The notes under the pieces were generated by a model. The model was given only the letters and a program-made list of their open reading frames with translations, did not search any database and was not told where the DNA came from. From NCBI GenBank assembly GCA_029465975.1, contig CM055756.1, positions 7,875,805 to 7,939,804 of the forward strand: a DNA stretch of 64,000 nucleotides, in the 5' to 3' direction. This DNA is from Dallia pectoralis. Taxonomy: Eukaryota; Chordata; Actinopteri; Esociformes; Umbridae. A program made the position numbers and the translations under genes. Shown piece by piece: positions 34,418 to 45,394 of this stretch; within the stretch, counting starts at the first letter, position 1; each line of letters begins with the position of its first letter.

Positions 34418-34600
34418 AGATTCAAAGTTTTATTGTCAGGTATACAGAGTGACTTGCATCAGACTGTACAATGAAATTCTTAAGACATGGCAAGCAACAA
34501 CTACATAGTTAGAATAATAATAAAAATAAGGATAAAAAACAATTTACAACAATATACAGATACATAACTATAAAATGTGCATAATGATGCGTGCGTGCAT
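34418..34600. mobile_element. Possible LINE 3' end or dispersed repeat
   Basis: 'attcaaagttttattgtca' followed by 'tacaatgaaattctta' and A-rich DNA resembles a dispersed tail common in fish genomes. Family not certain. Confidence 0.4.
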
Positions 34601-34619
34601 TCACAACACCTGGGAATGC

Positions 34620-36525
34620 GATAAACGTTACACACGCTCATATAAACTGTATAAGTCCCGGTCACGGAAACAGGCTGCATCTCCGAGCTCCGATTTACTC
34701 ACTAGAATATCACTTGGTTTTAGGCCATGATGACGTGGGCCATTGTTGATGAAGAGTAAAACTGAAATATGTTTTGTGTGAGCTGTGACTGTGTCTGGGT
34801 GATGCCAGAAGACACTGGCAGATGTCTGCGTCACCTGAAGACAACAAATTGCTCACCACGTGGGCTGGAAAGTTTATCCACAAACAATAAAACGTGACAA
34901 AACATGTTTACTCTTTCTTTTCTCAAAACCCTACTCCTTGCCTACATGTTCCACCTTGTTAATTCTAGGGCTAAATCACATGGGCCAAAGGAAAAGGTCT
35001 TATTTACTGCAAGTTGCAACCACAAGAATGGAAGACTTTCTAATTAAGAAACTATTTGGGACTAGTTTGTTTAATGGTAAATGGAGATGACCTTGATGCC
35101 GCAGTCCATGTACACAGGCAGAGTTACAATGTCAATCCAAGTGTTGAATGTTACTAAGATGAAAGTTACTAACTGTAGATGGAAGTTGACACAGTTACTT
35201 CTGCAACAGACAAAAAAGTCAGTTTTTCGTACACATCGACTCAACACAGCAGTGTTGCCATTGTTAATTACTGTTTTTTCTACATAATGTAATTGGTATA
35301 CAAAAAGCTCTATTGATTTGTTGGCATATTTTGCGTCCAGCCATGGGTCAATGTTAGAGCCGTAAGAAACAACTGCTGCAACTTGCGGCAGTGATGAGAT
35401 TAGTTGACTTTCTTTCATCAAATATTTAATTTTAAAGATATTCCACAGCTATTTAGATTACACTAAATGCCTACACCATTATTAAGTGCTTCTTTTTTCA
35501 CATGAACAGAAATTAAGTGAACCATTTACAAATGCATTAACTGAACAAATACAGTGGGATTTTCATTGCCAATGATCTTTGGCCGACGGGCATTTGCATG
35601 TGGAGTTGATCACATCTCATAGAGAGAGAGTGTATCTTTTACATTTTCAAAGGCACTTTTGTACACAGTGTAATGGGCAGAGACACAGGGACAAGACACA
35701 ACAAACATTCTTTTGACTCTTGATGGTGAGAGGAAAATCTAAGCTAAAGGATGAACCACTCTCCAGGGGTGGCCTAATCGTCTTCAAGGTGGCCTCACAG
35801 TACTGGTTTAAGAGGGAGAGCTCTGGGTGGTTGAGTCCTAATCCACCTCTACACTCTGTCTTTCTCCTTACTTGGCTATTGCAGCACTAGAGCGGAGCAG
35901 CATGGATGGCAGGATGGTGTCGCTGTCATCTCTTGCCTTCTGTGGCATCTTTTTCTTCTTCGTCAGGTTTGTTTCTCTGCCCCAAATTGTTTGCCTGGAG
36001 TCTTTAAATACCTTCCCGGATGATGTCCTGATAGGAGGCAGCTGTTCCAGTTCTTGTCTGCATTTTCCTTTAGGGGGTGCAGCTCTGGTGCAATAGCACC
36101 TAAAACAATTTCTGTATATAATAAATATATAATCAATATTTATATGACTGTGTCCATATACCTTTTTAATAATACACATTTGCTCCGTTTGATGTTCTGA
36201 CCACAAACTATACTAAACCATCATTTGCGGTCTATCTAATATCATGTAAATTGTAAAATGCTGGAAAGTACTGTTCCCTTACTATCCACCAGATGTCAGT
36301 CACTGCCAAGTATTATAGTTCAAATTGATACTTCATACTTCCCTTTTTCTGGGTTTTCTGGGTACATCTACATTTATCTAACACAAAGTCCCAGAAAATT
36401 TAAAATCATACGAGGATGTTTAGAATTAGCAATTATCTAAAGTCATTTTCTATCCTTACCTTGTCACTTTCTATCCCCAACCGCCTAATATACTGCAGGT
36501 CTTCAGTGTGCTGCCAAACATGATC
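34620..36525. other. Upstream region without a recognised gene
   Basis: No known exon found. A stretch at 35,868-36,110 has open frames on both strands; the - frame is Lys-rich and ends near a GT (CCAAGTAAGG). I do not recognise it and cannot tell a gene from transposon debris. Confidence 0.4.
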
Positions 36526-36528
36526 AAC

Positions 36529-37576
36529 CCCCTGAAGGTGTCCTGTGGTATCTGGCACCAAGACATTAGTAACAGACCCCTGAAGGTGTCCTGTGGTATC
36601 TGTCACCAAGACATTAGTAACAGACCCCTGAAGGTGTCCTGTGGTATCTGGCACCAAGACATTAGTAACAGACCCCTGAAGGTGTCCTGTGGTATCTGGC
36701 ACCAAGACATTAGTAACAGACCCCTGAAGGTGTCCTGTGGTATCTGTCATCAAGACATTAGTAACAGACCCCTGAAGGTGTCCTGTGGTATCTGTCACCA
36801 AGACATTAGTAACAGACCCCTGAAGGTGTCCTGTGGTATCTGGCACCAAGACATTAGTAACAGACCCCTGAAGGTGTTCTGTGGTATCTGTCACCAAGAC
36901 ATTAGTAACAGACCCCTGAAGGTGTTCTGTGGTATCTGGCACCATGACATTAGTAACAGACCCCTGAAGGTGTCCTGTGGTATCTGTCACCAAGACATTA
37001 GTAACAGACCCCTGAAAGTGTCCTGTGGTATCTGTCACCAAGACATTAGTAACAGACCCCTGAAGGTGTCCTGTGGTATCTGTCACCAAGACATTAGTAA
37101 CAGACCCCTGAAGGTGTTCTGTGATATCTGGCACCAAGACATTAGTAACAGACCCCTGAAGGTGTCCTGTGGTATCTGTCACCAAGACATTAGTAACAGA
37201 CCCCTGAAGGTGTCCTGTGGTATCTGTCACCAAGACATTAGTAACAGACCCCTGAAGGTGTCCTGTGGTATCTGTCACCAAGACATTAGTAACAGACCCC
37301 TGAAGGTGTCCTGTGGTATCTGTCACCAAGACATTAGTAACAGACCCCTGAAGGTGTCCTGTGATATCTGGCACCAAGACATTAGTAACAGACCCCTGAA
37401 GGTGTCCTGTGGTATCTGTCACCAAGACATTAGTAACAGACCCCTGAAGGTGTCCTGTGGTATCTGTCACCAAGACATTAGTAACAGACCCCTGAAGGTG
37501 TCCTGTGGTATCTGGCACCAAGACATTAGTAACAGACCCCTGAAGGTGTCCTGTGGTATCTGGCACCAAGACATTA
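36529..37576. repeat. 48-bp minisatellite derived from a Tc1 transposase gene
   Basis: About 22 copies with a strict 48-bp period ('cccctgaaggtgtcctgt', 'ggtatctggcaccaagac', 'attagtaacaga'). On the - strand one frame reads LLLMSWCQIPQDTFRG per unit. That is the C-terminal motif of a Tc1-like transposase, and it continues directly into the transposase remnant at 37,577-37,850. It is stop-free in several frames only because the unit is a multiple of 3. Confidence 0.95.
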
Positions 37577-37850
37577 TCAGCAGATCATTCAAGTCCTGTA
37601 AGCTGCTCGGTGGAGCCGCTTGGGGTCGGACTTGTTGATCCAGCACATCACACAGATGCTCAATCGGATTGAGATCTGGGGAATTTCGAGACCAGGGCAA
37701 CATCATGAACTGTTCATGGTCACCATCAACCTGAAACATGTGTACAGTGTGGCAGGGCACATTATTTACATCTACATGATTGCCTTGACCCAGGGTTCCC
37801 CAGCAGAACATTACCCAGATCATCAACACTTCCACTTTGCTCCACTGGCT
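37577..37850 (-). mobile_element. Tc1-like transposase remnant adjoining the 48-bp array
   Basis: On - it reads, in order, MFCWGTLGQGNHVDVN, NVPCHTVHMFQ, SRNSPDLNPIEHLCDVLDQQ and SLQDLNDLLIMSWCQIPQ. SPDLNPIEH.WDVLD is the region of the third catalytic acidic residue in Tc1 transposases. Internal deletions are evident between the blocks. Confidence 0.8.
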
Positions 37851-37859
37851 TGTCGTCGA

Positions 37860-39070
37860 AAAAAACGACAGTTGATTTAATGAACAACATACACAAACAA
37901 ACGTTATGGCATAAAAGATCAGGCATACCAAGCATTATTCACACCAGTTTTCACACACATCTCAGTTCCATTCAACCTTGTTTGGAAAACCATACCCAGA
38001 ACTTGTGAAGAACATTTGCAACCATCTTATCATGTAGAAAACACTCACATTCAATGTAGGAACTAACTACATTTTAACCATCATTATTATTAGTCAAACA
38101 TAAATAAGTATGTTGGCATGAAAAATAGTAATCTGGCACCATGAATGACAGCATTAGAGAAATAATGTGAGGAGGCGGAGACGGGGGAAGGAGAGAATGA
38201 AGAACAATTATCTTTAATAAGATTAGTTAAGAACTACTGGACCGTGTCCCTGTACATGATAGGATAACGAGGGAAGCAGAACTGAGAGTACCGCCCAAAT
38301 CTAAGCCGTTTTACTGTTGCATATATTCTCTAGACGTTCAGAAAATAAAACAGGTTACTTACCTAACTCCAGTCAGTTGGAATAATTGTGAATGGTGGAA
38401 AAATCTCTGTCCAACGTCAGATCAGAGAATAAACAGTATATAAAATCGTGCACAGTGCCAATTCAGATGGAGAAATCTGGAGGCCATTGTGGATATTGAT
38501 GAATTAACATCAATTCCTTTCACCGGCGTGCACTGAGATTTTTCACTGTATTTTACGGTTTAAAACAAAAAACAAAATATTTATTAGAAGATGTGAAAAA
38601 CTGTAACCCTAACCCTTTGATTTTGAACTATTACATGACTTGCGTCATTTCAAGCCAAATGATTTCAGCCCCAGTTCCATGTCTGTTTGCTTCAGTTACC
38701 CTCAAATGGAAGTGAGGAAGATACATGCCATGCATACAGATTTACAAAAGCAAATTTAAAGAACCTTTCACTGTAAATGCCAGTTAAAGTGACATTCATG
38801 AATGTGTATCCACTGGGAGAACCGGAGCAGATAGAATAGAATGGGATATGAGTTCAGGGCCACTGGTATTATTTGAACTATTGTATTTCCGCACTGACAT
38901 TTCACTGCTGACAAAGACATGCTTTATTACGTGCTGAACTGATGTTAAGATACTACTACTGTTGTTGGAATTTTAAGTCGACAGCCTGCCTTTGAGTAAT
39001 TATTAAAAAGTGTTGTGCATAAAAAAATATATAAAAACGATACAACATTGAAGTACAGAAAGAAATAATG
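37860..39070. other. Intergenic, nothing recognised
   Basis: AT-rich DNA without an open frame, tandem repeat or recognised element. Confidence 0.4.
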
Positions 39071-39074
39071 AACT

Positions 39075-39960
39075 CAATGTAACAAAAACATTGTGTGTAT
39101 ATTCAATGTTTCGTCTTTCAGAGAATGTAAAACGTAACAATTTGTAAAAAATCCAGTCCAGTTCTCAGGAATTATTTTTAATATACAACTAATTCGTGAA
39201 CTACGATTACATTCAGTATAAACATAAATCAGTGATTTACATTTGCAATGTGTATCTATCTCCAGTGCTATTAATTTAAAAACAAACCTAAAATTTTTTA
39301 TTATGGGGTGTTGTGTGTTATGTAATTCATTTTGCATTTGGTCCATAACATAACCAAACGTGGAAAAAGTGAAGCGCTGTGAATACTTTCCGGATGCACT
39401 GTAGTATTTAACAGGTTTTGTTTAAGAGAAAATCATGTGTGCCATACAAATAAACTAAATTCGAAAGGGACAAGTGCAGAAATATGCAACGTTGTGCCGT
39501 TTCAAATATATGCAATGTTCAAATAAAAAAAACTAGGTAAGTAGAATCAAGTAGGATAGTAATATGGTACTAAAATGCACTAACTGAAAGAAGGATCAGT
39601 AGGAGACTTCTTGCAGGATAGATTCAGACAGGAAACCTGCAGGTCAGCTCAGTGTTACCTATACAGGTGAATACAAAACACACCACTCTGAGAGGGAAGC
39701 AGATCTCAGAGGACATCAAGAAGAGAGTATTGCAAGCACACCAATCTGGGAATGGCTATAAAATCGTCTGAAAAAGATGTGCGCTTCATACTTTAGTACA
39801 CTGTAAAGAGCTCTCCCATTCATAGTGGAGAGTGACAGGGCAGAGGCCGTTCAGGGGGTGCCTCTAGATATAAAGCCAGGGGACCGGGTAGAATGGCAGC
39901 AAATATAGACTGGGAAGTGTACAGGAACATTGACAAAGTACATTTACAAATCTGTCAAAA
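39075..39960. mobile_element. Tc1-like terminal fragments
   Basis: 'gaatactttccggatgca' + 'ctgta' at about 39,381-39,403 is a typical Tc1 inverted-repeat end. Around 39,660-39,760, 'caccactctgagagggaa' and 'gcacaccaatctgggaat' look like a second Tc1 piece. Both are decayed. Confidence 0.5.
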
Positions 39961-39969
39961 CAAATGTTG

Positions 39970-41335
39970 ATTAGTGTTTATTATTGTGCCGACCACCCCA
40001 GAGCTGGCTAAAAAACAAAAATCGCCTCTATGGCTGGAGCCCCCAGCGGAAACACCTTCTCAACGGGAATATTCATTCATTTTGCAATGGGGGGATACTG
40101 TCGCAAGTGGTGAACCAGGTCAGCAGTGGTGAACACTAGGTCAGCAGTTTTGTTTTGATTACACACACCGGGGCAAAGTTAAGGTAATTGTGGGGGTATT
40201 TAGGTTGTTAGTTTGGTTGCACTTTGCTTGGTATTATTTCCAAGTTACGTATCGTTTGGAGGTGTGTCTTGACTGTGTGAATGTTTGAGCGCATATTTAT
40301 TTTCATTCCCGTATAGGTTTTTTCCATTTGTTGTTATATAGTTTATTATGATTTCATAAAACCCATCGAGAGTGCATACACTCTCCTGCAGCATCACCTT
40401 AGAGGATCTGACAATAACTGTCTGTGCTGCTTCTGTGTTCTAGCGCACTAATCAAATCAAAACACAGCAAAAATACCTTTCTGGTCGTAGAGTGTAGTTC
40501 CTAATTCTGATCCAATACTGGAACCAAATGGGTCTTGCGAATAGTAGAACTATAGATCATTTGCATAACTGAAAATTTAAACAGAATCGGAATGGTTTTA
40601 CGAAAGCTGTTTTTAGAAATATCCATTGTTTTCTGTCTTCTGCAATCTGTCGTTTTCTTTCTACACCAAACATTGTTTGCTTTCTCTTTGATTTTGGTCC
40701 AAAAGCAAATTTAGTGGTTGGTGGGTCCGGTTGCTTGCATGCAGTAGCATCTGCCACTGTTTTTCTGTAGGTCTGGCTGAGAAGCTATGAACTCTCTATT
40801 TAAGCCTATATGGGAGGTTATAACTCTCGATCACCAAGCTGCAAGCTGAAATAGTTTTCTCTCTTTGTTATGGTGATTTCCGATTCTGATTTCTGTTTCT
40901 GATTTCTCCCCTGACACTGAACTTTTAAAGAAGTTTAGACAATCCTAACTTTTGTCAGAAAACATTTGTCGATCTAGAGCTGTTCATTCACTGATCCTTA
41001 TGGACTGTCTACCGAAATAAAATTGAAACAAGGTCCAACATTTTGTATAAACCCCTTATATTCAATAAACAACAAAAATAAATATTTATGTTTTGTTTTT
41101 GTCTTTGGAATTGTGGTTACATTTGACATTTTTATTAGTTTATGTTAATTTTCTATACAAAAATAATGGTTCTCCCTGGGTTCACATTCTTTCAAGCCGT
41201 CATAAGAATATGGAGCAGTTGATTGGACAAGCAGTTGATTGAGTAATTTAAACGAGGCATTTGTTGCATGTCAGCAAAAAGAGTTGTCAGAACAACGGGT
41301 GAACAATTATTATTGATTTCTTAACTGATTATTCA
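39970..41335. other. Intergenic, nothing recognised
   Basis: AT-rich; no exon or mobile element that I can name. Confidence 0.4.
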
Positions 41336-41340
41336 ACAAT

Positions 41341-41776
41341 TGTGAGAACTCCCTCAGAAGCCAGTGTGCCACCCCCTGCTGGCGGCCTTCGGCGGTCGTC
41401 CTCCCCGGTCTTCTGAGCCACCATCGTTATCTCCTCCCCCTGCACACCTTGTTCAGTCTCGTCATCACTACACCTGGTGTCCATTATCTCATTAGTGTAC
41501 TATTTAAGTTCCCTGTGTTTGGTCTGGTCTTTGTGTGGAATTGTTTCATGTTACGTGTGTTATGTACAGCCCGAGTCTCGTTGTGAGCTCAGGGCTTCTT
41601 GTTTATTATACCTCCGTGCGAGGAGTTGTTACAGTTTGTGCGCTGCGTCGCATCCTCTACTTTGCCTGTGGGCGTTGAGTAATACTACGGGTTTTTCCGT
41701 AAGGTATTAAAGAGACTCGAGAGTATTTCCGTGGGTTGTCTGGCTCCATCCTTCCGCCACCTACACAGCCGTGACA
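41341..41776 (+). mobile_element. Solo LTR, probably Ty3/gypsy type
   Basis: A 436-bp block starts TGTGAG, ends GTGACA, and is flanked on both sides by the same 5 bp, acaat (41336-41340 and 41777-41781). Inside, 'gtgtactatttaag' near 41,495 could be a TATA region and 'gtattaaaga' near 41,704 a polyadenylation region. No internal retrotransposon sequence is next to it, so recombination between two LTRs probably removed it. The family is inferred from the 5-bp duplication and layout. Confidence 0.7.
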
Positions 41777-42014
41777 ACAATGTTCGCAGGTTTTTACTCT
41801 AGCTTCAATGTTTATGTACAAATCTTTACCAATTTTTAAAATCATGGTGAAAATCAACACACCTAAATAATAAAAACGGAGTTGATGTTGTTAAAATGCT
41901 GTATGATGTTCCACTTTATGATTACACGCTTGCCCATTTTCTGTACCACAGACCACTGCTCCGACCCAGAATGTCAGATCTGAAGGACTCCTAAAGATCT
42001 CTAGTAATGTACTG

Positions 42015-42120
42015 CCTGGCACTATCCTGCCACTCCCCCTGCCACACCTCCGGCCACTCCTCATGGCACACCTCCTGCCACTCCTCCTGCCACTCCCCCT
42101 GCCACTCCCCCTGCCACTCC
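42015..42120. repeat. 12-bp CCACTCC(C/T)CCTG tandem repeat
   Basis: Short degenerate tandem array of ccactcctcctg-type units. Confidence 0.85.
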
Positions 42121-42129
42121 GTCAGGTCC

Positions 42130-43125
42130 AGCTGGTGGTCAGCTGATGCAAGAACAGAGCAGAAACGGGTCAAATGCCACAGCCGGGAAAAGCAACTTCA
42201 ATATATTTCTGCATTGTCAACACTATAACCATTTGATCATTTTCGTGGACTTGGGTCAGACCTTAGCACTCTCCCAAAAAACGCAGGAAGCTAAATAACA
42301 AAATATTTGTATTTGTTTGGCGTAAGCCGAAATGGGCTTATTATACACCACACTGTGAACGTTGATACATCCGAGATGTGTTTTTAACGATTCCAATGTT
42401 TTCTCACAGAAAGGTACGGTACATCTTCATGATGCTTCCGGTGCAGACATTCAGAAGCACATTTGAACCGTTGAAAACAGACTCCCAGTCTCCAACCGTC
42501 GGTATCACAGATCCAGCCTCTGTGATGTTTTTGATAATACTGCAGTGAGTGTGAACATTTTACGAGGGATCTTATGCTGAGGGAAAGTCCCCCGGGATCC
42601 ACCAATGTGAATTTCTCCTCCAGCCATGGTATGCATATATATATATATATGAATGCTCATAGAAACTACCATAGGGAAAACACACAGAAACAATCAGTGT
42701 ATTACTGTCTTTTGGACATTACATTTTGGTTTGGACGTTCGGATCCTGGAGGCTGAACAGTGTTCCAAGCCGTGCTTTATTGGCAATCTCAAACGGAGCT
42801 GCAAATAGATCCATCTGAAAATAATCCGTTAGTCCTCCAGAAGGATGTTATTATGTTATTTCTTCTATCTGAACCCTTTATTGCTAACTTACACATTATT
42901 TTGCCGAGCCTTCAGTTAGGCAGCGAGTGCATGCATGCCTGTGTGGAACTTTCAGCTGAGTGGTTGTCAGCCGCCTGGTTGTCTTGGTAACAATGATGCG
43001 CTGGAGAGATTTGATGGCACGGCGGAATCAGTGGAGGCTCGTTCAGAGGGCAGTACAAGCGACTGGGGAGTACAAACAGTATGCATTGTGCAAATAGCAA
43101 CACAACAAAAACAGGTATCCGTGTG
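42130..43125. other. Intergenic, unassigned open frame
   Basis: The - strand at about 42,420-42,590 has a stretch containing ITEAGSVIPTVGDWESVF that looks mildly protein-like. I cannot match it to a family. Elsewhere nothing is recognised. Confidence 0.35.
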
Positions 43126-43129
43126 TATA

Positions 43130-43860
43130 GTTAGCGGTAGCAGAAAAGCTAAAGCTAGTGTCGGGTGTCAGAGTTCAGCAGGGTTCAAGCAGCTGGAAAG
43201 AAACTGGTCCTTAAGCCTGCTGGTGCGGGTGGGTATGTAGAGACTTGTACCGCTTGCCTGAAGGCAGCTTATGGCTGGGGTGTGAGAGGTCCCTGATAAT
43301 GCCACACTCTCTCAGCTTACAGTGTTTGTGCTGGAGGTCTTTGATAGCGGGGAGCTGGGCACCACTGATGCGATGGGCATTTTTTGTACCGTCCGCGGCA
43401 TGGACTTCAGACCGCAGAGCATCAATTGTACCAAAATGTGGCACAGTTGGTCAGAATGCTTTCTACCGCGCGGCGCTAAAAGTTAACCGCGTCGTTGGTA
43501 GATAGGCGGGTCTTCTTCCTAACTTCCTTCTTTTGGCGCTGCTGCGCATTTCTGACCAGGGTTGTGGTGTTGACGGACCATGAGAGGTCGTCTGCGATGT
43601 GCACACCCAGGAGTTTGAAGCTGGTACACGTTCCACATTGAGAAATGGGGCCTGGATACAGCATTTGGACTTCCTGTAATCCACAATCAGTTCTTGGATT
43701 TTCTTGGTATTGATGGCCATGTTGTTATCTGCACACCAAGCCACTGGGCGCTTGACCTCCTCTCTGTAGGCTGACTCGTCGTTTTCCCTGATCAGACCAA
43801 TCCCGTGGTGTCATCTGGAAACTTGACGATGGATTTGGAGCTGTGTACAGGACGCAATCA
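43130..43860 (-). mobile_element. LINE reverse transcriptase C-terminal remnant
   Basis: On - the blocks read WCADNNMAINTKKIQELIVD, YRKSKCCIQAP, then LGVHIADDLSWSVNT and, further 3', LPAIKDLQ and SHPSHKLPSGKRYKSLH. This order (N.TKT.ELIVDFRK, LGVHI, then SHP..LLPSGRRYRSL) is the C-terminal part of fish CR1/L2/Rex1-type LINEs. Several frameshifts; a fossil. Confidence 0.75.
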
Positions 43861-43869
43861 TTAGTGAAG

Positions 43870-45390
43870 AAGTGTAAACTAAGAAGTAGTGGACAGCTTT
43901 CTAGCAGGCTTTATTTAAGCTGCCCTTCTCTGTCATTGCCAGCAGCGCTGATTCCTATAGGCTTGTGCTGAGCTCCATTTAGTTACTCTAAGCATATAAA
44001 CGCCCCAAGATGCTGCTGACATCATTGTCGGTTTATTATATTATTAATAAAAAATAAGTAATAAACAGTACAGTCTGTACTAGATGTTCGTATTAATGTG
44101 GAATTGTCATTGATTATTAAGTGTTATTGAGCCTATAGTACTTTTAAGAGCCTGGTGTCCCAAAAAGACCAAGAGAAGCTTTTATCTCAAGTAGGGTTTA
44201 AAACTGTAATGGGCTCTTAACCTAGACTGTAAAACAGCTGCAGCTCATTCAGAATGCTGCTGCTAGAATGTTAACCAAGACCAAGGAAACAGAGCACATC
44301 ACTTCGGTTCATGAATCTTGACACTGGCTTCGGAATCATTTTATAGGTGCTTTTTGTTGAGAAATCACTGAATGGTTTGGGTCCTGAATACACTTCTGAT
44401 GTGTTTGTAGATTATAAACTGAGCAGGGCTTTTAAATCCAGTACCTCAGGTCAGCTACTAGGGTCCAAATGTCACAAAGTACCGTTGCTGTAAAAAGTGT
44501 TATTGTAAAAAGTGTTATTGTGTATACATTTAATTCCAATGCACATCATTGTTCATGCATAATGATTTTACAAGTGTGGACACCTCAAATTGTCAAATGA
44601 CTCATGCTATTACATTTTCATGTTCTTTCATTTCACAGAAATGTTCTGGATTTTTTTTGTCAACAAACAGTCAGACATCTAGCTGCATATGCACAATCAC
44701 CTAAATGTTTTCAGGCCTGACTGGAGGAGCTGTCAGTCTGACTATAAAGAGATCACAGGGGTTTGCAGTCTCGTTTGATCATTTTTTTATCACTGTCGAA
44801 TTAGAAATTCCAGATAAATATTTGCAACTGAAACATGAATCCACCGCAACGTGCAGTGTGTTCGCATTACAAACATAGTTGTTTATTTCATGCATAGATG
44901 TTGCTTACAGATATTTAGTTATTATTACTATCATTTTACCCTGGTATATCTAGGTTGCATGGTTGACCCAGTTAACCCTAATTTAATGCACCATGTTTCG
45001 CTCTGAAGTCCCATCTGAATAAATAAAATGCAAATGTTGGCCCTCTTCCTAAGAGGTATATTCTTCAGTTTTCAGTATTTGAAAAAAAACAACAGTATTA
45101 TTATGTCGATTAACTAGAGAACAGAACAATTATAATACAAGCAAACAGCTCACTCGACTGTCACAATAGCAGACATCTATCTTTTAACTTTTACAGTTTC
45201 AATTCACAGTAGCAGCATGCTGCTAGAAATTTAAAATAAATTTGAACTCAAACTTGACCTCATGGACATCATCTATAAAGCACCCATTTCTGCGTTAATC
45301 ACTTAGCGTAGCATGACTTTATGGTAATGAGGAGTATGGAGCTAGAAGAGGCTCAAAAAAGATAAATGCACAGACTAGATTTACAAATGC
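43870..45390. other. Intergenic, nothing recognised
   Basis: AT-rich; degenerate LINE-like phrases near 44,220-44,420 ('cagctcattcagaatgct') may be old retrotransposon sequence. No gene. Confidence 0.4.
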
Positions 45391-45394
45391 ACAT

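Noticed and set aside
35868..36206. A Lys-rich frame on - (and a hydrophobic one on +) upstream of baiap2l1
   Set aside because: I could not match it to any protein and found no companion exons. Kept only as an unassigned open frame.
36433..37638. Two frames of about 375 codons on opposite strands with a 16-residue repeat
   Set aside because: They come from the 48-bp array, whose period is a multiple of three. Only the link to Tc1 transposase is real.
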